A stretch of DNA of 64,000 nt from Hydractinia symbiolongicarpus (GCF_029227915.1 NC_079880.1:33537501-33601500), one strand, 5' to 3'; numbered from the stretch's first letter, positions 1 through 13,244 are shown. A program made the numbers and translations. The notes: generated by a model not told the origin, from the letters alone.

Positions 1-183
1 AAACAACTTAGGACGGCGTAGTGTATCGAGAGTGGAAGAACTAGACCAATGGTAACAAGCTTGGACGCGTGGAACTTTGTGATTTTTGTGTAAGGCCTTT
101 ATTAGGCGTCCAGAGGCCGTATTATAGCCTTTTCATGGCGTGTGCATGTGGATTACGGCGTTGTAAAGCCATGGAGCCAGGGA
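1..183 (+). repeat. Reference type A monomer (183 bp)
   Basis: I use this unit to number the monomer; its own sequence differs from the array consensus at a few sites. In consensus type A, CAAGCTTG lies at 56-63, ACGCGT at 65-70, CACGTGATTTACGTG at 76-90, AAGGCCTT at 92-99 and CCATGG at 169-174. The 76-90 element has 7-bp arms around one central T with a single mismatch; in the diverged flank it often occurs as the perfect dyad CACGTAATTTACGTG. This first copy reads CTTTGTG rather than CACGTG in the left arm. Common A subvariants differ in the stretch after GGAAC (CACGTG, CCCGTG, CCGGTG, CTTGTG), in CCTTTATTAGG against CATTTAATAGG, and in GTCCAGAGG against GTCAAAAGG. These linked differences make the multimer blocks traceable. 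Confidence 0.9.
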
Positions 184-732
184 AAACAACTTAGGACGGC
201 GTAGTGTATTGAGAGTGGAAGAACTAGACCAATGGTAACAAGCTTGGACGCGTGGAACCCGGTGATTTACGTGTAAGGCATTTAATGGGCGGCAAAAGGC
301 CGTATTATAGCCTTTTCATGGCGTGTGCACGTGGTTTACGGCGTTGTAAAGCCATGGAACCAGGAAAAACATCTTAGGACGGGGTAGTGTATTGGGAGTG
401 GAAGAACTAGACCAATGGTAACAAGCTTGGACGGGTGGAACCACGTGATTTACGTGTAAGGCATTTAATAGGCGTCAAAAGGCCGCATTACAGCCTTTTC
501 ATGGCGTGTGCATGTGGTTTACGGCGTTGTAAAGCCATGGAACCAGGGAAAACAACATAGGACGGCGTAGTGTATTGAGAGTGGAAGAACTAGACCAATG
601 GTAACAAGCTTGGACGCGTGGAACCACGTGATTTACGTGTAAGGCATTTAATAGGCGTCAAAAGTCCGTATTATAGCATTTTCATGGCGTGTGCATGTGG
701 TTTACGGCGTTGTAAAGCCATGGAGCCAGGAA

Positions 733-913
733 AAACAACTTAGGACGTTCTAGTGTATTGAGAGTGGAAGGACTAGACCAATGGTAACATGCACAGGCAC
801 GCGAAACCACACGATTACGTGTAAGGCATTTAATAGGCGTCAAAAGGCCGTATTATAGCCTTTTCATGGCGTGTGCATGTGGTTTACGGCGTATAAAGCC
901 ATGGAACCAGGAA
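733..913 (+). repeat. Early type B monomer (181 bp)
   Basis: This monomer has CATGCACAGG at 788 in place of the AAGCTT site and GAAACCACACGATTACG in place of the longer ACGTG dyad, which makes it 1 bp shorter. A second 1-bp loss (GCGTATAAAG instead of GCGTTGTAAAG) gives 181 bp. It also carries GACGTTCTAG instead of GACGGCGTAG, a change that travels with type B across much of the array. The palindrome seen in most later B copies, CCTGCGCAGG, is only partly present here. In the first 10 kb I see only two B monomers (at 733 and about 1,646). Confidence 0.85.
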
Positions 914-2455
914 AAACAACTTAGGACGGCGTAGTGTATTGAGAGTGGAAGAACTAGACCAATGGTAACAAGCTTGGACGCGTGGAACCACGTGATTTAC
1001 GTGTAAGGCCTTTATTCGGCGTCCAGAGGCCGTATTATAGCATTTTCATGGCGTGTGCATGTGGATTACGGCGTTGAAAAGCCATGGAACCAGGGAAAAC
1101 AACTTACGACGGCGTAGTGTATTGAGAGTGGAAGAACTAAACCAATGGTAACAAGCTTGGACGCGTGGAACCTTGTGATTTACGTGTAAGGCCTTTATTA
1201 GGCGTCCAGAGGCCGTATTATAGCCTTTTCATGGCGTGTGCATGTGGTTTACGGCGTTGTAAAGCCATGGAACCAGAGAAAAAAACTTAGGACGGCGTAG
1301 TGTATTGAGAGTGGAAGAACTCGACCAATGGTAACAAGCTTGGAGGCGTGGAACCACGTGATTTACGTGTAAGGCCTTTATTCGGCGTCCAGAGGCCGTA
1401 TTATAGCCTTTTCATGGCGTGTGCATGTGGATTACGGCGTTGTAAAGCCATGGAACTAGGGAAAACAACTTAGGACGGCGTAGTGTATTGAGAGTGGAAG
1501 AACTAGACCAATGGTAACAAGCTTGGACGCGTGGAACCCCGTGATTTACGTGTAAGGCATTTATTAGGCGTCCAGAGGCCGTATTATAGCCTTTTCATGG
1601 CGTGTGCATGTGGATTACGGCGTTGTAAAGCCATGGAACCAGGGAAAACAACTTAGGACGGCGTAGTGTATTGAGAGTGGAAGAACTAGACCAATGGTAA
1701 CATGCACAGGCACGCGAAACCACACGATTACGTGTAAGGCATTTAATAGGCGTCAAAAGGCCGTATTATAGCCTTTTCATGGCGTGTACATGTGGTTTAC
1801 CCCGTATAAAGCCATGGAACCAGGAAAAACAACTTAGGACGGCGTAGTGTATTGAGAGTGGAAGAACTAGACCAATGGTAACAAGCTTGGACGCGTGGAA
1901 CCACGTGATTTACGTGTGAGGCCTTTATTCGGCGTCCAGAGGCCGTATTATAGCATTTTCATGGCGTGTGCATGTGGATTACGGCGTTGTAAAGCCATGG
2001 AACCAGGGAAAACAACTTACGACGGCGTAGTGTATTGAGAGTGGAAGAACTAAACCAATGGTAACAAGCTTGGACGCGTGGAACCCGGTGATTTACGTGT
2101 AAGGCCTTTATCAGGCGTCCAGAGGCCGTATTATAGCCTTTTCATGGCGTGTGCATGTGGTTTACGGCGTTGTAAAGCCACGGAACCAGAGAAAAAAACT
2201 TAGGACGGCGTAGTGTATTGAGAGTGGAAGAACTCGACCAATGGTAACAAGCTGGACGCGTGGAACCACGTGATTTACGTGTAAGGCCTTCATTCGGCGT
2301 CCAGAGGCCGTATTACAGCCTTTTCATGGCGTGTGCATGTGGATTACGGCGTTGTAAAGCCATGGAACCAGGGAAAACAACTTAGGACGGCGTAGTGTAT
2401 TGAGAGTGGAAGAACTAGACCAATGGTAACAAGTTTGGACGCGTGGAACCCCGTG
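780..2455 (+). repeat. 5-mer tandem duplication (913 bp period)
   Basis: The rare type B variant CATGCACAGG occurs at 788 and again at 1701, a shift of 913 bp or five monomers. The monomers between follow the same order of subvariants in both copies, for example the double-A GAACTAAACC form and the GAACTCGACC form. The copies differ at a number of single bases (GCGTTGAAAAG near 1,074 against GCGTTGTAAAG in the second copy), so this duplication is older than the near-identical 14- and 17-mer ones. Edges are approximate. Confidence 0.75.
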
Positions 2456-2894
2456 ATTTACGTGTAAGACATTTAATAGGCGTCAAAAAGCCGTATTAAA
2501 GCCTTTTCATGGCGTGTACATGTGGTTTACGGCGTTGTAAAGCCATGGAACCAGAAAAACAACTTAAGACGGCGTAGTGTATCGAGAGTGGAAGAACTAG
2601 ACCAATGGTAACAAGCTTGGACGCGTGGAACCCCGTGATTTACGTGTAAGGCCTTTAATAGGCGTCCAGAGGCCGTATTATAGCCTTTTCATGGCGTGTG
2701 CATGTGGATTACGGCGTTGTAAAGCCATGGAGCCAGGGAAAACAACTTAGGACGGCGTAGTGTATTGAGAGTGGAAGAACTAGACCAATGGTAACAAGCT
2801 TGGACGCGTGGAACCCCGTGATTTACGTGTAAGGCATTTAATGGGCGTCAAAAGGCCGTATTATAGCCTTTTCATGGCGTGTGCACGTGGTTTA

Positions 2895-5800
2895 CGGCGT
2901 TGTAAAGCCATGGAACCAGGAAAAACAACTTAGGACGGGGTAGTGTATTGGGAGTGGAAGAACTAGACCAATGGTAACAAGCTTGGACGCGTGGAACCAC
3001 GTGATTTACGTGTAAGGCCTTTATTAGGCGTCCAGAGGCCGTATTATAGCCTTTTCATGGCGTGTGCATGTGGATTACGGCGTTGTAAAGCCATGGAACC
3101 AGGAAAAACAACTTAGGACGGCGTAGTGTATTGGGAGTGGAAGAACTAGACCAATGGTAACAAGCTTGGACGCGTGGAACCCCGTGATTTACGTGTAAGG
3201 CATTTAATAGGCGTCAAAAGGCCGTATTATAGCCATTTCATGGCCTGTGCATGTGGTTTACGGCGTTGTAAAGCCATGGAACCAGGAAAAACAACTTAGG
3301 ACGGCGTAGTGTATTGGGAGTGGAAGAACTAGACCAATAGTAACAAGCTTGGACGCGTGGAACCCGGTGATTTACGTGTAAGGCATTTAATAGGCGTCAA
3401 AAGGCCGTATTATAGCATTTTCATGGCGTGTGCATGTGGTTTACGGCGTTGTAAAGCCATGGAACCAGGAAAAACAACTTAGGACGTCGTAGTGTATTGA
3501 GAGTGGAAGAACTAGACCAATGGTAACAAGCTTGGACGCGTGGAACCACGTGATTTACGTGTAAGGCCTTTATTCGGCGTCCAGAGGCCGTTTTAAAGCC
3601 TTTTCATGGCGTGTGCATGTGGATTACGGCGTTGTAAAGCCATGGAACCAGGGAAAACAACTTAGGACGGCGTAGTGTATTGAGAGTGGAAGAACTAGAC
3701 CAATGGTAACAAGCTTGGACGCGTGGAACCACGTGATTTACGTGTAAGGCCTTTATTCGGCGTCCAGAGCCCGTATTATAGCATTTTCATGGCGTGTGCA
3801 TGTGGATTACGGCGTTGTAAAGCCATGGAACCAGGGAAAACAACTTACGACGGCGTAGTGTATTGAGAGTGGAAGAACTAAACCAATGGTAACAAGCTTG
3901 GACGCGTGGAACCTTGTGATTTACGTGTAAGGCCTTTATTAGGCGTCCAGAGGCCGTATTATAGCCTTTTCATGGCGTGTGCATGTGGTTTACGGCGTTG
4001 TAAAGCCATGGAACCAGAGAAAAAAACTTAGGACGGCGTAGTGTATTGAGAGTGGAAGAACTCGACCAATGGTAACAAGCTTGGACGCGTGGAACCACGT
4101 GATTTACGTGTAAGGCCTTTATTCGGCGTCCAGAGGCCGTATTATAGCCTTTTCATGGCGTGTGCATGTGGATTACGGCGTTGTAAAGCCATGGAACTAG
4201 GGAAAACAACTTAGGACGGCGTAGTGTATTGAGAGTGGAAGAACTAAACCAATGGTAACAAGCTTGGACGCGTGGAACCTTGTGATTTACGTGTAAGGCC
4301 TTTATTAGGCGTCCAGAGGCCGTATTATAGCCTTTTCATGGCGTGTGCATGTGGTTTACGGCGTTGTAAAGCCATGGAACCAGAGAAAAAAACTTAGGAC
4401 GGCGTAGTGTATTGAGAGTGGAAGAACTCGACCAATGGTAACAAGCTTGGACGCGTGGAACCCGGTGATTTACGTGTAAGGCATTTAATAGGCGTCAAAA
4501 GGCCGTATTATAGCATTTTCATGGCGTGTGCATGTGGTTTACGGCGTTGTAAAGCCATGGAACCAGGAAAAACAACTTAGGACGTCGTAGTGTATTGAGA
4601 GTGGAAGAACTAGACCAATGGTAACAAGCTTGGACGCGTGGAACCACGTGATTTACGTGTAAGGCCTTTATTCGGCGTCCAGAGGCCGTATTAAAGCCTT
4701 TTCATGGCGTGTGCATGTGGATTACGGCGTTGTAAAGCCATGGAACCAGGGAAAACAACTTAGGACGGCGTAGTGTATTGAGAGTGGAAGAACTAGACCA
4801 ATGGTAACAAGCTTGGACGCGTGGAACCACGTGATTTACGTGTAAGGCCTTTATTCGGCGTCCAGAGGCCGTATTATAGCATTTTCATGGCGTGTGCATG
4901 TGGATTACGGCGTTGTAAAGCCATGGAACCAGGGAAAACAACTTACGACGGCGTAGTGTATTGAGAGTGGAAGAACTAAACCAATGGTAACAAGCTTGGA
5001 CGCGTGGAACCTTGTGATTTACGTGTAAGGCCTTTATTAGGCGTCCAGAGGCCGTATTATAGCCTTTTCATGGCGTGTGCATGTGGTTTACGGCGTTGTA
5101 AAGCCATGGAACCAGAGAAAAAAACTTAGGACGGCGTAGTGTATTGAGAGTGGAAGAACTCGACCAATGGTAACAAGCTTGGACGCGTGGAACCACGTGA
5201 TTTACGTGTAAGGCCTTTATTCGGCGTCCAGAGGCCGTATTATAGCCTTTTCATGGCGTGTGCATGTGGATTACGGCGTTGTAAAGCCATGGAACTAGGG
5301 AAAACAACTTAGGACGGCGTAGTGTATTGAGAGTGGAAGAACTAGACCAATGGTAACAAGCTTGGACGCGTGGAACCCCGTGATTTACGTGTAAGGCATT
5401 TATTAGGCGTCCAGAAGCCGTATTATAGCCTTTTCATGGCGTGTGCATGTGGATTACGGCGTTGTAAAGCCATGGAACCAGGGAAAACAATTTAGGACGG
5501 CGTAGTGTATTGAGAGTGGAAGAACTAGACCAATGGTAACAAGTTTGGACGCGTGGAACCCCGTGATTTACGTGTAAGACATTTAATAGGCGTCAAAAAG
5601 CCGTATTAAAGCCTTTTCATGGCGTGTACATGTGGTTTACGGCGTTGTAAAGCCATGGAACCAGAAAAAACAACTTAAGACGGCGTAGTGTATCGAGAGT
5701 GGAAGAACTAGACCAATGGTAACAAGCTTGGACGCGTGGAACCTTGTGATTTACGTGTAAGGCCTTTAATAGGCGTCCAGAGGCCGTATTATAGCCTTTT

Positions 5801-8750
5801 CATGGCGTGTGCATGTGGATTACGGCGTTGTAAAGCCATGGAACCAGGAAAAACAACTTAGGACGGGGTAGTGTATTGGGAGTGGAAGAACTAGACCAAT
5901 GGTAACAAGCTTGGACGCGTGGAACCACGTGATTTACGTGTAAGGCCTTTATTAGGCGTCCAGAGGCCGTATTATAGCCTTTTCATGGCGTGTGCATGTG
6001 GATTACGGCGTTGTAAAGCCATGGAACCAGGAAAAACAACTTAGGACGGCGTAGTGTATTGGGAGTGGAAGAACTAGACCAATGGTAACAAGCTTGGACG
6101 CGTGGAACCCCGTGATTTACGTGTAAGGCATTTAATAGGCGTCAAAAGGCCGTATTATAGCCATTTCATGGCCTGTGCATGTGGTTTACGGCGTTGTAAA
6201 GCCATGGAACCAGGAAAAACAACTTAGGACGGCGTAGTGTATTGGGAGTGGAAGAACTAGACCAATAGTAACAAGCTTGGACGCGTGGAACCCGGTGATT
6301 TACGTGTAAGGCATTTAATAGGCGTCAAAAGGCCGTATTATAGCATTTTCATGGCGTGTGCATGTGGTTTACGGCGTTGTAAAGCCATGGAACCAGGAAA
6401 AACAACTTAGGACGTCGTAGTGTATTGAGAGTGGAAGAACTAGACCAATGGTAACAAGCTTGGACGCGTGGAACCACGTGATTTACGTGTAAGGCCTTTA
6501 TTCGGCGTCCAGAGGCCGTATTAAAGCCTTTTCATGGCGTGTGCATGTGGATTACGGCGTTGTAAAGCCATGGAACCAGGGAAAACAACTTAGGACGGCG
6601 TAGTGTATTGAGAGTGGAAGAACTAGACCAATGGTAACAAGCTTGGACGCGTGGAACCACGTGATTTACGTGTAAGGCCTTTATTCGGCGTCCAGAGCCC
6701 GTATTATAGCATTTTCATGGCGTGTGCATGTGGATTACGGCGTTGTAAAGCCATGGAACCAGGGAAAACAACTTACGACGGCGTAGTGTATTGAGAGTGG
6801 AAGAACTAAACCAATGGTAACAAGCTTGGACGCGTGGAACCTTGTGATTTACGTGTAAGGCCTTTATTAGGCGTCCAGAGGCCGTATTATAGCCTTTTCA
6901 TGGCGTGTGCATGTGGTTTACGGCGTTGTAAAGCCATGGAACCAGAGAAAAAAACTTAGGACGGCGTAGTGTATTGAGAGTGGAAGAACTCGACCAATGG
7001 TAACAAGCTTGGACGCGTGGAACCACGTGATTTACGTGTAAGGCCTTTATTCGGCGTCCAGAGGCCGTATTATAGCCTTTTCATGGCGTGTGCATGTGGA
7101 TTACGGCGTTGTAAAGCCATGGAACTAGGGAAAACAACTTAGGACGGCGTAGTGTATTGAGAGTGGAAGAACTAAACCAATGGTAACAAGCTTGGACGCG
7201 TGGAACCTTGTGATTTACGTGTAAGGCCTTTATTAGGCGTCCAGAGGCCGTATTATAGCCTTTTCATGGCGTGTGCATGTGGTTTACGGCGTTGTAAAGC
7301 CATGGAACCAGAGAAAAAAACTTAGGACGGCGTAGTGTATTGAGAGTGGAAGAACTCGACCAATGGTAACAAGCTTGGACGCGTGGAACCCGGTGATTTA
7401 CGTGTAAGGCATTTAATAGGCGTCAAAAGGCCGTATTATAGCATTTTCATGGCGTGTGCATGTGGTTTACGGCGTTGTAAAGCCATGGAACCAGGAAAAA
7501 CAACTTAGGACGTCGTAGTGTATTGAGAGTGGAAGAACTAGACCAATGGTAACAAGCTTGGACGCGTGGAACCACGTGATTTACGTGTAAGGCCTTTATT
7601 CGGCGTCCAGAGGCCGTATTAAAGCCTTTTCATGGCGTGTGCATGTGGATTACGGCGTTGTAAAGCCATGGAACCAGGGAAAACAACTTAGGACGGCGTA
7701 GTGTATTGAGAGTGGAAGAACTAGACCAATGGTAACAAGCTTGGACGCGTGGAACCACGTGATTTACGTGTAAGGCCTTTATTCGGCGTCCAGAGGCCGT
7801 ATTATAGCATTTTCATGGCGTGTGCATGTGGATTACGGCGTTGTAAAGCCATGGAACCAGGGAAAACAACTTACGACGGCGTAGTGTATTGAGAGTGGAA
7901 GAACTAAACCAATGGTAACAAGCTTGGACGCGTGGAACCTTGTGATTTACGTGTAAGGCCTTTATTAGGCGTCCAGAGGCCGTATTATAGCCTTTTCATG
8001 GCGTGTGCATGTGGTTTACGGCGTTGTAAAGCCATGGAACCAGAGAAAAAAACTTAGGACGGCGTAGTGTATTGAGAGTGGAAGAACTCGACCAATGGTA
8101 ACAAGCTTGGACGCGTGGAACCACGTGATTTACGTGTAAGGCCTTTATTCGGCGTCCAGAGGCCGTATTATAGCCTTTTCATGGCGTGTGCATGTGGATT
8201 ACGGCGTTGTAAAGCCATGGAACTAGGGAAAACAACTTAGGACGGCGTAGTGTATTGAGAGTGGAAGAACTAGACCAATGGTAACAAGCTTGGACGCGTG
8301 GAACCCCGTGATTTACGTGTAAGGCATTTATTAGGCGTCCAGAAGCCGTATTATAGCCTTTTCATGGCGTGTGCATGTGGATTACGGCGTTGTAAAGCCA
8401 TGGAACCAGGGAAAACAATTTAGGACGGCGTAGTGTATTGAGAGTGGAAGAACTAGACCAATGGTAACAAGTTTGGACGCGTGGAACCCCGTGATTTACG
8501 TGTAAGACATTTAATAGGCGTCAAAAAGCCGTATTAAAGCCTTTTCATGGCGTGTACATGTGGTTTACGGCGTTGTAAAGCCATGGAACCAGAAAAAACA
8601 ACTTAAGACGGCGTAGTGTATCGAGAGTGGAAGAACTAGACCAATGGTAACAAGCTTGGACGCGTGGAACCTTGTGATTTACGTGTAAGGCCTTTAATAG
8701 GCGTCCAGAGGCCGTATTATAGCCTTTTCATGGCGTGTGCATGTGGATTA
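2895..8750 (+). repeat. 16-mer tandem duplication (2 x 2,928 bp)
   Basis: Copy 1 is about 2,895-5,822 and copy 2 about 5,823-8,750. Three private markers give the same shift: GGACGGGGTA (run of G at 2,937 and 5,865), CCAATAGTAA (motif starting 3,331 and 6,259) and CCAGAGCCCG (3,761 and 6,689 for the preceding motif). All are offset by exactly 2,928 bp, or 16 x 183. The only difference I noticed is T at 3,592 against A at 6,520. Upstream of 2,895 the flanks diverge (GCACGTGG against GCATGTGG), which fixes the left edge. Such similarity implies a recent event or ongoing homogenisation. Confidence 0.85.
3340..5344 (+). repeat. 6-mer duplication nested in the 16-mer (1,098 bp shift)
   Basis: The marker GACGTCGTAG occurs at 3,483 and 4,581, and AACCCGGTGA at 3,361 and 4,459; both shifts are 1,098 bp, six monomers. 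The matched part is about 3,340-4,246 against 4,438-5,344, five monomers. The sixth monomer (about 4,247-4,437) repeats the pair two monomers earlier (GAACTAAACC then GAACTCGACC, shift 366). The nested copy recurs at 6,411 and 7,509 inside copy 2 of the 16-mer, so the 6-mer duplication came first and the 16-mer duplicated it. Confidence 0.8.
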
Positions 8751-9538
8751 CGGCGTTGTAAAGCCATGGAGCCAGGGAAAACAACTTAGTACGGCGTAGT
8801 GTATTGAGAGTGGAAGAACTAGACCAATGGTAACAAGCTTGGACGCGTGGAACCCCGTGATTTACGTGTAAGGCATTTAATGGGCGTCAAAAGGCCGTAT
8901 TATAGCCTTTTCATGGCGTGTGCACGTGGTTTACGGCGTTGTAAAGCCATGGAACCAGGAAAAACAACTTAGGACGGGGTAGTGTATTGGGAGTGGAAGA
9001 ACTAGACCAATGGTAACAAGCTTGGACGCGTGGAACCACGTGATTTACGTGTAAGGCCTTTATTAGGCGTCCAGAGGCCGTATTATAGCCTTTTCATGGC
9101 GTGTGCATGTGGATTACGGCGTTGTAAAGCCATGGAACCAGGAAAAACAACTTAGGACGGCGTAGTGTATTGGGAGTGGAAGAACTAGACCAATGGTAAC
9201 AAGCTTGGACGCGTGGAACCACGTGATTTACGTGTAAGGCCTTTATTAGGCGTCTAGAGGCCGTATTATAGCCTCTTCATGGCATGTGCATGTGGATTAC
9301 GGCGTTGTAAAGCCATGGAACCAGGGAAAACAACATAGGACGGCGTAGTGCATTGAGAGTGGAAGGACTAGACCAATGGTAACAAGCTTGGACGCGTGGA
9401 ACCCCGTGATTTACGTGTAAGGCATTTAATGGGCGTCAAAAGGCCGTATTATAGCCATTTCATGGCCTGTGCATGTGGTTTACGGCGTTGTAAAGCCATG
9501 GAACCAGGAAAAACAACTTAGGACGGCGTAGTGTATTG
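7393..9538 (+). repeat. Block P, first copy (recurs at 13.2 and 24.9 kb)
   Basis: This 2.1 kb stretch repeats at about 13,245-15,390 with a constant shift of 5,852 bp (markers GACGTCGTAG 7,509/13,361 and ACAACTTAGT 8,781/14,633). The right edge is where GTATTGGG in the first copy meets GTATTGAG in the second. A few single-base differences are visible, such as GCGTCTAGAGG near 9,250 against GCGTCCAGAGG. Its left part also belongs to copy 2 of the 16-mer duplication, so the two structures overlap. Confidence 0.75.
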
Positions 9539-10149
9539 GGAGTGGAAGAACTAGACCAATGGTAACAAGCTTGGACGCGTGGAACCCGGTGATTTACGTG
9601 TAAGGCATTTAATAGGCGTCAAAAGGCCGTATTATAGCATTTTCATGGCGTGTGCATGTGGTTTACGGCGTTGTAAAGCCATGGAACCAGGAAAAACAAC
9701 TTAGGACGTCGTAGTGTATTGAGAGTGGAAGAACTAGACCAATGGTAACAAGCTTGGACGCGTGGAACCACGTGATTTACGTGTAAGGCCTTTATTCGGC
9801 GTCCAGAGGCCGTATTAAAGCCTTTTCATGGCGTGTGCATGTGGATTACGGCGTTGTAAAGCCATGGAACCAGGGAAAACAACTTAGGACGGCGTAGTGT
9901 ATTGAGAGTGGAAGAACTAGACCAATGGTAACAAGCTTGGACGCGTGGAACCACGTGATTTACGTGTAAGGCCTTTATTCGGCGTCCAGAGGCCGTATTA
10001 TAGCCTTTTCATGGCGTGTGCATGTGGATTACGGCGTTGTAAAGCCATGGAACCAGGGAAAACAACTTAGGACGGCGTAGTGTATTGAGAGTGGAAGAAC
10101 TAGACCAATGGTAACAAGCTTGGACGCGTGGAACCCCGTGATTTACGTG

Positions 10150-12700
10150 TAAGGCATTTAATAGGCGTGAAAAGGCCGTATTATAGCCTTTTCATGGCCT
10201 GTGCATGTGGTTTACGGCGTTGTAAAGCCATGGAACCAGGAAAAACAACTTAGGACGTTCTAGTGTATTGAGAGTGGAAGGACTAGACCAATGGTAACCT
10301 GCGCAAGCACGCGAAACCACACGATTACGTGTAAGGTATTTAATAGGCGTCAAAAGGCCGTATTATAGCCTTTTCATGGCGTGTACATATGGTTTAAGAC
10401 GTTGTAAAGCCATGGAACCAGAAAAAACAACTTAGGACGGCGTAGTGTATCGAGAGTGGAAGAACTAGACCAATGGTAACAAGCTTGGACGCGTGGAACC
10501 TTGTGATTTACGTGTAAGGCCTTTATTAGGCGTCCAGAGGCCGTATTATAGCCTTTTCATGGCGTGTGCATGTGGATTACGGCGTTCTAATGCCATGGAA
10601 CCAGGAATAACAACTTAGGACGGCGTAGTGTATTGAGAGTGGAAGGACTAGACCAATGGTAAACTGCGCAGGCACGCGAAACCACACGATTACGTGTAAG
10701 GCATTTAATAGGCGTCAAAAGGCCGTATTATAGCCTTTTCATGGCCTGTGCATGTGGTTTACGGCGTTGTAAAGCCATGGAACCAGGAAAAACAACTTAG
10801 GACGTTCTAGTGTATTGAGAGTGGAAGGACTAGACCAATGGTAACCTGCGCAGGCACGCGAAACCACACGATTACGTGAAAGGTATTTAATAGGCGTCAA
10901 AAGGCCGTATTATAGCCTTTTCATGGCGTGTACATATGGTTTACGGCGTTGTAAAGCCATGGAACCAGAAAAAACAACTTAGGACGGCGTAGTGTATCGA
11001 GAGTGGAAGAACTAGACCAATGGTAACAAGCTTGGACGCGTGGAACCTTGTGATTTACGTGTAAGGCCTTTATTAGGCGTCCAGAGGCCGTATTATAGCC
11101 TTTTCATGGCGTGTGCATGTGGTTTACGGCGTTGTAAAGCCATGGAACCAGGAAAAACAACTTAGGACGGCGTAGTGTATTGGGAGTGGAAGAACTAGAC
11201 CAATGGTAACAAGCTTGGACGCGTGGAACCCGGTGATTTACGTGTAAGGCATTTAATAGGCGTCAAAAGGCCGTATTATAGCATTTTCATGGCGTGTGCA
11301 TGTGGTTTACGGCGTTGTAAAGCCATGGAACCAGGAAAAACAACTTAGGACGGCGTAGTGTATTGGGAGTGGAAGAACTAGACCAATGGTAACAGGCTTG
11401 GACGCGTGGAACCACGTGATTTACGTGTAGGGCCTTTATTAGGCGTCAAGAGGCCGTATTATAGCCTCTTCATGGCGTGTGCATGTGGATTACGGCGTTG
11501 TAAAGCCATGGAACCAGGGAAAACAACATAGGACGGCGTAGTGCATTGAGAGTGGAAAAACTAGACCAATGGTAACAAGCTTGGACGCGTGTAACCCGGT
11601 GATTTACGTGTAAGGCATTTAATAGGCGTCAAAAGTCCGTATTATAGCCTTTTCATGGCGTGTGCATGTGGTTTACGGCGTTGTAAAGCTATGGAACCAG
11701 GAAAAACAACTTAGGACGGCGTAGTGTATTGAGAGTGGAAGAACTAGACCAATGGTAACAAGCTTGGACGCGTGGAACCACGTGATTTACGTGTAAGGCC
11801 TTTATTCGGCGTCCAGAGGCCGTATTATAGCCTTTTCATGGCGTGTGCATGTGGATTACGGCGTTGTAAAGCCATGGAACCAGGGAAAACAACTTACGAC
11901 GTTCTAGTGTATTGAGAGTGGAAGGACTAGACCAATGGTAACCTGCGCAGGCACGCGAAATCACACGATTACGTGTAAGGTATTTAATAGGCGTCAAAAG
12001 GCCGTATTATAGCCTTTTCATGGCGTGTACATATGGTTTACGGCGTTGTAAAGCCATGGAACCAGAAAAAACAACTTAGGACGGCGTAGTGTATCGAGAG
12101 TGGAAGAACTAGACCAATGGTAACAAGCTTGGACGCGTGGAACCACGTGATTTACGTGTAAGGCCTTTATTCGGCGTCCAGAGGCCGTATTATAGCCTTT
12201 TCATGGCGTGTGCATGTGGATTACGGCGTTGTAAAGCCATGGAACCAGGGAAAACAACTTACGACGTTCTAGTGTATTGAGAGTGGAAGGACTAGACCAA
12301 TGGTAACAAGCTTGGACGCGTGGAACAACGTGATTTACGTGTAAGGCCTTTATTCGGCGTCCAGAGGCCGTATTATAGCCTTTTCATGGCGTGTCCATGT
12401 GGATTACGGCGTTGTAAAGCCATGGAAGCAGGGAAAACAACTTAGGACGGCGTAGTGTATTGAGAGTGGAAGAACTAGACCAATGGTAACAAGATTGGAC
12501 GCGTGGAACCCCGTGATTTACGTGTAAGGCATTTAATAGGCGTCAAAAGGCCGTATTATAGCCTTTTCATGGCCTGTGCATGTGGTTTACGGCGTTGTAA
12601 AGCCATGGAACCAGGAAAAACAACTTAGGACGGCGTAGTGTATTGAGAGTGGAAGAACTAGACCAATGGTAACAAGCTTGGACGCGTGGAACCACGTGAT
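10150..12700 (+). repeat. Block Q, first copy (recurs at 26.1-28.6 kb)
   Basis: This stretch is rich in type B monomers with CCTGCGCAGG (for example 10,845-10,854). It matches about 26,050-28,610. The shift is 15,906 bp at CCTGCGCAAG (10,298/26,204), 16,272 bp at AACAGGCTTG (11,391/27,663) and 15,907 bp at TGGAACAACG (12,321/28,228). The 365-366 bp changes show that one copy gained and later lost two monomers relative to the other. Shared private variants include AACAAGATTGG near 12,488 and GCGTGTCCATG near 12,390. Confidence 0.75.
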
Positions 12701-13244
12701 TTACGTGTGAGGCCTTTATTCGGCGTCCAGAGGCCGTATTATAGCATTTTCATGGCGTGTGCATGTGGTTTACGGCGTTGTAAAGCCATGGAACCAGAGA
12801 AAAAAACTTAGGACGGCGTAGTGTATTGAGAGTGGAAGAACTCGACCAATGGTAACAAGCTTGGACGCGTGGAACCACGTGATTTACGTGTAAGGCCTTC
12901 ATTCGGCGTCCAGAGGCCGTATTATAGCCTTTTCATGGCGTGTGCATGTGGATTACGGCGTTGTAAAGCCATGGAACTAGGGAAAACAACTTAGGACGGC
13001 GTAGTGTATTGAGAGTGGAAGAACTAGACCAATGGTAACAAGCTTGGACGCGTGGAACCCCGTGATTTACGTGTAAGGCCTTTATTAGGCGTCCAGAGGC
13101 CGTATTATAGCCTCTTCATGGCATGTGCATGTGGATTACGGCGTTGTAAAGCCATGGAACCAGGGAAAACAACATAGGACGGCGTAGTGCATTGAGAGTG
13201 GAAGGACTAGACCAATGGTAACAAGCTTGGACGCGTGGAACCCC

